Position numbers and translations under genes: made by a program. 18,998 nucleotides of DNA from CAYUIS01 sp964444825 (GTDB lineage Bacteria; Chloroflexota; Anaerolineae; B4-G1), in contig CAYUIS010000100.1 of the NCBI GenBank assembly GCA_964444825.1, forward strand, positions 1-18,998, read 5' to 3'. A model generated the notes under the pieces. It saw nothing but the letters and a program-made list of their open reading frames with translations. It was not told the DNA's origin and searched no databases. Below are positions 15,452 to 18,998 of the stretch, one piece after another. Within the stretch, counting starts at the first letter, position 1, and every line of letters begins with the position of its first letter.

Positions 15452-16948
15452 CTAGAGCACGGCACCCTGGTCGAGCAGAGTATTCTGCAGCAGGGTGACG
15501 TCAAGCTCGCGTGGCGTCCGGCTTGCCCTCGCTGCCAATCCCGCGGCAACGCCTGCGGCATGCCCAGTGCACGCCACAGTGGCCACACAGTGGATGAATT
15601 CACCCGCCGATTTACCAGTGACCAACAGTCCATCCACCCCCTTAGGCAGAAGCGCCCGGTAGGGAATCTCGAAACCGCGGTACTTGGCGACAACGTGCCA
15701 ATCGTGTCCAATGGCGCGGCCTACGACATCGTCGTAGTGAGTTCCTTCGGTCAAATCCTGCCTGGTCTGGGTGTACTCCACCGCTAGACGCCGGCTGCTC
15801 GCGGTCCCCACATGAGTCACCACGCCCGGCATGTGCGAGTTCTGAAAGCCAGGGATGTACCCACGGTACAGGCGATGCGTGAGCCAGTGGACCTTGCGAA
15901 TGTCGGCCTCTATCTCTGAGAATTCGACGGGATCGAGTAGGTCTATCATTTTGCGGGATCTGCTCCACAGGTCGACCAGACCATCCCCGTGGTAGGAAAA
16001 CACCAGGTGACCCTCGGGCGTATCCAGGGTCTCCGGTCTCCGTCCTACAACCCTGTACTCCGGGTCCTCCTGGACAGCCTTCCACCGGAGCTCGGAGAAA
16101 CCGCTGATGGTGACGGTGTTGCCGAGCCGGACCATCTTAGCAATCTGATCCGCAGTCACCTCTGGGGCACCTCCCCAGCCAAATCGCCACTGGTCCGGAC
16201 GTTCTCGCATGTAGGCGAGCGTCTCCTCAAAGTTCACGTTGCAGACGCGAGAATGAGCACCCGCATACCCGCGCGAACGCGTGAAACCCTGTCGCGCCAA
16301 CGTGGTATAGTTCTCAGCGTAGCATCCCGCCTGGACGGCCACATCCCCGTGCCCGGTGGCGTCGACCACGACTTTCCCCCTGACGCCGAAGCGCTGCCCC
16401 CGGAACTCGATAAGAACACCTACGATGCGATTCTCCTCCATCATCGCGCCGGCCACTGTGCTGTCCAGGAGCAACCTCACGTCCGCCTCGTCGCACATCT
16501 GGTGCAGCGCAAAGCGCAGCGACTGCGGCTCGACTACCGCGTCGCGCCAGTGGAGTAGACCTTCGTCCCTGTGCTGGGCAGCCCACCCATTCCCGATGAC
16601 CTCAAAGGGGTTCTCCGCCCCTTCAGGCGGGGGAATCTGGCCGGGAACCGTCTCCCACAGGTAATCGCATCCCCCCAGCTCCGCCGTCCTCAAAAAGATC
16701 TCCCGCGTGATCCCTCCCACCACCCAGTTCAGATCCTCGTCTATGAACTGCCAAGGCGAGATGGAAAAGATGTCAGCGGCCTGGCCGCCGAGCCATCCAT
16801 CCCGCTCGACGATGACCGCACTGGCGCCGACGCGCGCCGCCCCAACCGCGGCCGCCACCCCCGCCGGCCCACCGCCTACCACGACGACGTCCGTCTCCAC
16901 GATGACGGGCGTCGTCCTCCGGGATTCAATCCAGTTTTCCTGCTGCAT
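15452..16948 (-). CDS. FAD-dependent oxidoreductase, copy A
   Basis: A 498-residue flavoprotein, paralogue of the gene directly downstream. It has VVVGGGPAGVAAAVGAARVG with the ribose-binding Glu, DGWLGGQAADIFSISPWQF, and the closing VDGLLVTGKSAGEF and CTGHAAG segments. ATG 16948 is chosen because GGAGG lies eight bases ahead and the resulting MQQ start matches copy B; a longer frame begins at 16966. Relative to copy B it lacks several residues in the region after VVVDATGHGDVA and has an unrelated-looking loop (RPDQWRFGWGGAPEV), where substrate or partner specificity may differ. It follows the aldolase gene closely, that stop lying 18 bases ahead of this start. Cytoplasmic, no signal peptide. 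Confidence 0.85.
   Translation of the reverse strand: MQQENWIESRRTTPVIVETDVVVVGGGPAGVAAAVGAARVGASAVIVERDGWLGGQAADIFSISPWQFIDEDLNWVVGGITREIFLRTAELGGCDYLWETVPGQIPPPEGAENPFEVIGNGWAAQHRDEGLLHWRDAVVEPQSLRFALHQMCDEADVRLLLDSTVAGAMMEENRIVGVLIEFRGQRFGVRGKVVVDATGHGDVAVQAGCYAENYTTLARQGFTRSRGYAGAHSRVCNVNFEETLAYMRERPDQWRFGWGGAPEVTADQIAKMVRLGNTVTISGFSELRWKAVQEDPEYRVVGRRPETLDTPEGHLVFSYHGDGLVDLWSRSRKMIDLLDPVEFSEIEADIRKVHWLTHRLYRGYIPGFQNSHMPGVVTHVGTASSRRLAVEYTQTRQDLTEGTHYDDVVGRAIGHDWHVVAKYRGFEIPYRALLPKGVDGLLVTGKSAGEFIHCVATVACTGHAAGVAAGLAARASRTPRELDVTLLQNTLLDQGAVL
16619..16753. repeat. 135-bp perfectly conserved block, oxidoreductase copy A
   Basis: Partner of 15096-15230, direct orientation, period 1523 bp, matching the spacing of the tandem gene duplication. 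Confidence 0.9.
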
Positions 16949-16966
16949 TATCATCCCCTCCAGCAC

Positions 16967-17768
16967 CTAGAAATCCGAGACCACTTTGCGCAAACCCTCC
17001 CCGTTCTGCCTAAGCCACTCGTAGAGGACTGCGATATCCGTGCCTATACAAAAGTGGCGAACGCCCAGGTCAAGATAGTATTTCGCCTCATCCACGCTGC
17101 CGATCTCAGCCCGTGGCGGCACCNNNNNNNNNNGGCACCCCCATTCTCAGACATGTCTCGATGACCTGGCGCTCGACTTTCTTGACCTCCGGGCTGCGCC
17201 GGGCTCCGGGCTTGCCGATGCTCATCGAGTAGTCCGTCGGCCCCCACTGGATCATATCGATCCCGTTCACCGACAGGACCTCCTCCAGATGATTCACAGC
17301 CGATTCCTTCTCGATCATCATAACGACGACCACATCCCTCAGTGCCTGGACATAGTCGGGACCTCCACCGTATCCCATATACGCCATGCGGCGCGTGGCG
17401 GCCCCGAAATAGCCGCCATCCTGGGGTGTGTCGGGACGGGCGACGCGCACGCATTCACGTACCTCCTCGATCGTGTGACAGTCGGCGAACAGGACGCTCT
17501 GAAATCCCGAGCCCACCGCTCGCTGGGCGAGAAACCGGTTGGGGACCTCGATCTTGATCATCGCCGACATGTCAAACAGCTCAACCGCCCGGCAAAAGTT
17601 GTCGAGAGCGTAGAGGTCGAAGGGCGCATATTCTGCCACAAACTCGACATAGTCGAACATGCCCGTATGTCCAACGACCTCCACAATGGATGGCCATGTG
17701 CTGTGAATGTGAGTCCCAATAGTGGGTTGACCAGCGTTTAGCAGATCTCGTAGTTTGTTGCGTCTCAC
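16967..17768 (-). CDS. HpcH/HpaI aldolase/citrate lyase-family protein (spans an assembly gap)
   Basis: A class II metal-dependent aldolase of the HpcH/HpaI family, which cleaves 2-oxo-3-deoxy acids to pyruvate plus an aldehyde. Visible are an N-terminal GTHIHSTWPSIVEVVGHTGMFD, MIEKESAV with the metal Glu (about 153), and GIDMIQWGPTDYS with the metal Asp (about 179). The usual Arg of the VRV segment appears as Lys (MIKIEVP). GTG 17768 follows GGAGG by eight bases. Ten Ns at 17124-17133 interrupt the gene and the raw frame is then off. Both gap flanks carry the same six bases GGCACC; merging them gives a continuous 261-residue product reading MGVPPRAEIGSVDEAKYYLD and ending VVSDF-stop at 16967-16969. 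The gene is therefore probably intact, not frameshifted. Confidence 0.82.
17124..17133. other. Assembly gap (10 Ns), probably spurious
   Basis: Ten Ns join two contig ends. The sequence left of the gap ends in GGCACC and the sequence right of it begins with GGCACC. Collapsing the Ns and one copy (16 bases) restores the aldolase reading frame. The N-run is a placeholder length. Confidence 0.85.
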
Positions 17769-17783
17769 GATGGTGACCTCCCC

Positions 17784-17913
17784 GTTTGACCAAGTCGTCT
17801 GAATCCTATGTGTTTGTGAAGTTTGACCCTATGCTCATCAATGCACGCGCATCTGGAGACCGGGACCATCGGCGAACCGGCTACGCCTGACGCAGGCCAA
17901 GCAGGAACCGGCT
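17784..17913 (-). promoter_or_regulatory. Repeat-bearing spacer upstream of the aldolase gene
   Basis: The 167-base gap between the transaldolase-like gene and the aldolase gene is the longest within the minus-strand block. It holds a direct repeat GTTTGACC (17784-17791, 17821-17828), a second direct repeat GAACCGGCT (17874-17882, 17905-17913) flanking a small GCCTG-ACG-CAGGC hairpin (17886-17898), and the dyad ATGC-ACGC-GCAT (17841-17852). The last contains TGCACG, the half-site of the SorC-promoter dyad. I cannot point to a clean -35/-10 pair, so an internal promoter or operator here is a weak inference. Confidence 0.3.
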
Positions 17914-17935
17914 TACTTGGGGCGCTAGAGGCCAC

Positions 17936-18982
17936 CTACAAAGCCTGTGCGTGGCGGCGTGAGGCGATCTCCGCCAATAGGAGATAATAGCCTTTCAGGA
18001 ACGCGTTTCTGAAAAGCTGCACCGGCCCGTAGCCTGCAAACTCCTCGAACGACAGCTCATCCTCGTAGTATGCCCTGCGGAAGTCTATAAACTTCTCAGA
18101 GAGCTCATCAATGACCGACTGTGAAGTCTCCACGTCGATGCGAGAGACGACCGGGGTACCAGCGTCTATGATCTCCTGAGCTGTGCTCCAGTTGATGGTG
18201 ATGTGCACATCGCCCCCGACCATTTCCGTGAAATGGTGTGTGCCGCGCGCGCCGCCGCCGAGCATCGTGGTCTCGTAGCCCCGCTCCTTGAGCATCCGGT
18301 ATTCCTTACGGGCGATGGCGCATCCGGCCTGCGCCAGCATTTCAGGAGAGATGTCGATCCCCTCGCGTTTCGCCACCTTCCCCAGATACTCGTCAAAGAT
18401 ACCCGTGATGTGCGTGACGTAAAAAGGCGGACGGTGACCCGTTCGCTCGACCGCTTGTTGGTAGAGCTCGCACATATATATGGCCTGGGCCATTGAGAAA
18501 ACCTCGGTCGCGCAAATCGGGATATTCTCCTCCACACACCCCTCAAGCGCTTCTATCCCTCCCTCTATGACCGGGATCTTGGCCATAAAGTTCGGACCCA
18601 GCGTGCGGTTGTGGAGTGCACCCCGGATGACGACTGCCGGATTCTCGTCCTCCCGCGGATCATCCTGCATCGTGACATATCCGTACTTGCCCGAGCTCTG
18701 CTCGTAAAGAGGACGGAACCTGGCTATCACCCGCGCGCTCGCCCGCTGGTAGACGCGAATAGCTGCCACGTCGTCGTCGCGGGTCGTCCTGACCACCTCA
18801 TCGATGACCCCTCGAATATAGTCCGGATCGCTCACGAGCAGTTTTGAGCAATAGGCTGGATTGGTGGTGCAGTTTATGGCGCCAGCCGCGATCGCCCGAT
18901 CCATCTCGGCCCCTGAGGGGTTGTTGATCCAAAACCTTGTAGGGGTCTCTGCCGTTATCCGGTGAAAGTATCCTGATGGCAT
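17936..18982 (-). CDS. Transaldolase-family protein
   Basis: A 348-residue aldolase of the transaldolase family. The TIM-barrel markers are NCTTNPA (37-43, the usual TSNPT-type strand), FMAKIPVIEGGIEALE with the Schiff-base Lys (Lys135), NIPICATEVFSMAQA (153 onward) and MLGGGARGTHHFTEMVGGD near the C-terminal side. It transfers or cleaves a dihydroxyacetone-type C3 unit via a lysine imine. It is longer than the short bacterial TalC type (about 215 residues) and its N-terminal PTRFWINNPSG is unusual. ATG 18982 follows AGGGAGG with five bases between; a GTG at 18985 is in frame but closer to that site. It is the first minus-strand gene in the window; its promoter lies outside. With the split transketolase it completes a sugar-phosphate rearrangement pair. 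Confidence 0.83.
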   Translation of the reverse strand: MPSGYFHRITAETPTRFWINNPSGAEMDRAIAAGAINCTTNPAYCSKLLVSDPDYIRGVIDEVVRTTRDDDVAAIRVYQRASARVIARFRPLYEQSSGKYGYVTMQDDPREDENPAVVIRGALHNRTLGPNFMAKIPVIEGGIEALEGCVEENIPICATEVFSMAQAIYMCELYQQAVERTGHRPPFYVTHITGIFDEYLGKVAKREGIDISPEMLAQAGCAIARKEYRMLKERGYETTMLGGGARGTHHFTEMVGGDVHITINWSTAQEIIDAGTPVVSRIDVETSQSVIDELSEKFIDFRRAYYEDELSFEEFAGYGPVQLFRNAFLKGYYLLLAEIASRRHAQAL

Positions 18983-18998
18983 CACAGCCTCCCTATTC

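Noticed and set aside
17106..17133. Frameshift or premature end of the HpcH/HpaI aldolase
   Set aside because: The apparent disruption is an N-run placeholder; overlapping flanks restore the frame.
7097..18982. Assignment as a sulfoquinovose (sulfo-TAL/sulfo-TK) pathway
   Set aside because: Transaldolase and split transketolase are shared, but no sulfoquinovosidase, sulfosugar isomerase, sulfolactaldehyde enzyme or sulfonate exporter is visible, and the flavoenzymes and orphan proteins are not part of those pathways.
1..18998. CRISPR array, tRNA or rRNA genes
   Set aside because: I read both strands for regularly spaced repeats and for tRNA or rRNA landmarks and saw none; the repeats present are gene duplications or short spacer motifs.

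Overview
The window looks like a contig from a moderately GC-rich bacterium, probably a metagenome assembly because it carries a run of ten Ns at 17124-17133. Gene style (SorC-type regulator, Asp-box propeller protein, UroD-like protein, split transketolase, strong GGAGG ribosome-binding sites, frequent GTG starts) would fit Chloroflexota or a similar environmental lineage. That placement is inference only; there is no rRNA or other phylogenetic marker here.

Layout. (1) 1-565: the 3' part of an rve/DDE integrase, broken by a 161-bp miniature inverted-repeat element with a CTAG target duplication. (2) 566-870: a spacer with a hairpin, a near-consensus sigma70 promoter and a dyad operator. (3) 871-5402, plus strand: a SorC-family sugar-sensing regulator, then a fused E1alpha-E1beta 2-oxoacid dehydrogenase and its E2 acyltransferase with tandem E3-binding domains. 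No E3 gene is present. (4) 5403-5651: a junction between convergent genes with one tiny possible ORF. (5) 5652-6776, minus strand: a UroD-family protein. (6) 6777-7096: a decayed transposase remnant. (7) 18982 down to 7097, minus strand: an eleven-gene block, apparently one operon, possibly with a second promoter at 17769-17935. In transcription order it encodes a transaldolase-family protein, an HpcH/HpaI-type aldolase, two paralogous FAD-dependent oxidoreductases, an 11-Asp-box beta-propeller protein, two paralogous 211-aa proteins of no recognised family, a split transketolase (N then C subunit), an Asp/Glu-racemase-family protein and an RraA-like aldolase.

How it may work (inference). Transaldolase, split transketolase, a class II pyruvate-type aldolase, an RraA-like aldolase and a racemase-fold enzyme together suggest breakdown of an unusual, perhaps branched or oxidised, sugar or sugar acid. 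Such a route would release C2/C3 units, with pyruvate or a related 2-oxoacid fed to the E1/E2 complex to give an acyl-CoA. The SorC protein probably senses a phosphorylated intermediate. The central module, a pair of FAD oxidoreductases, a leaderless propeller protein and a pair of orphan 211-aa proteins, is the least explained part and the best candidate for an undescribed system. No transporter or kinase is visible in the window, so the substrate cannot be named.
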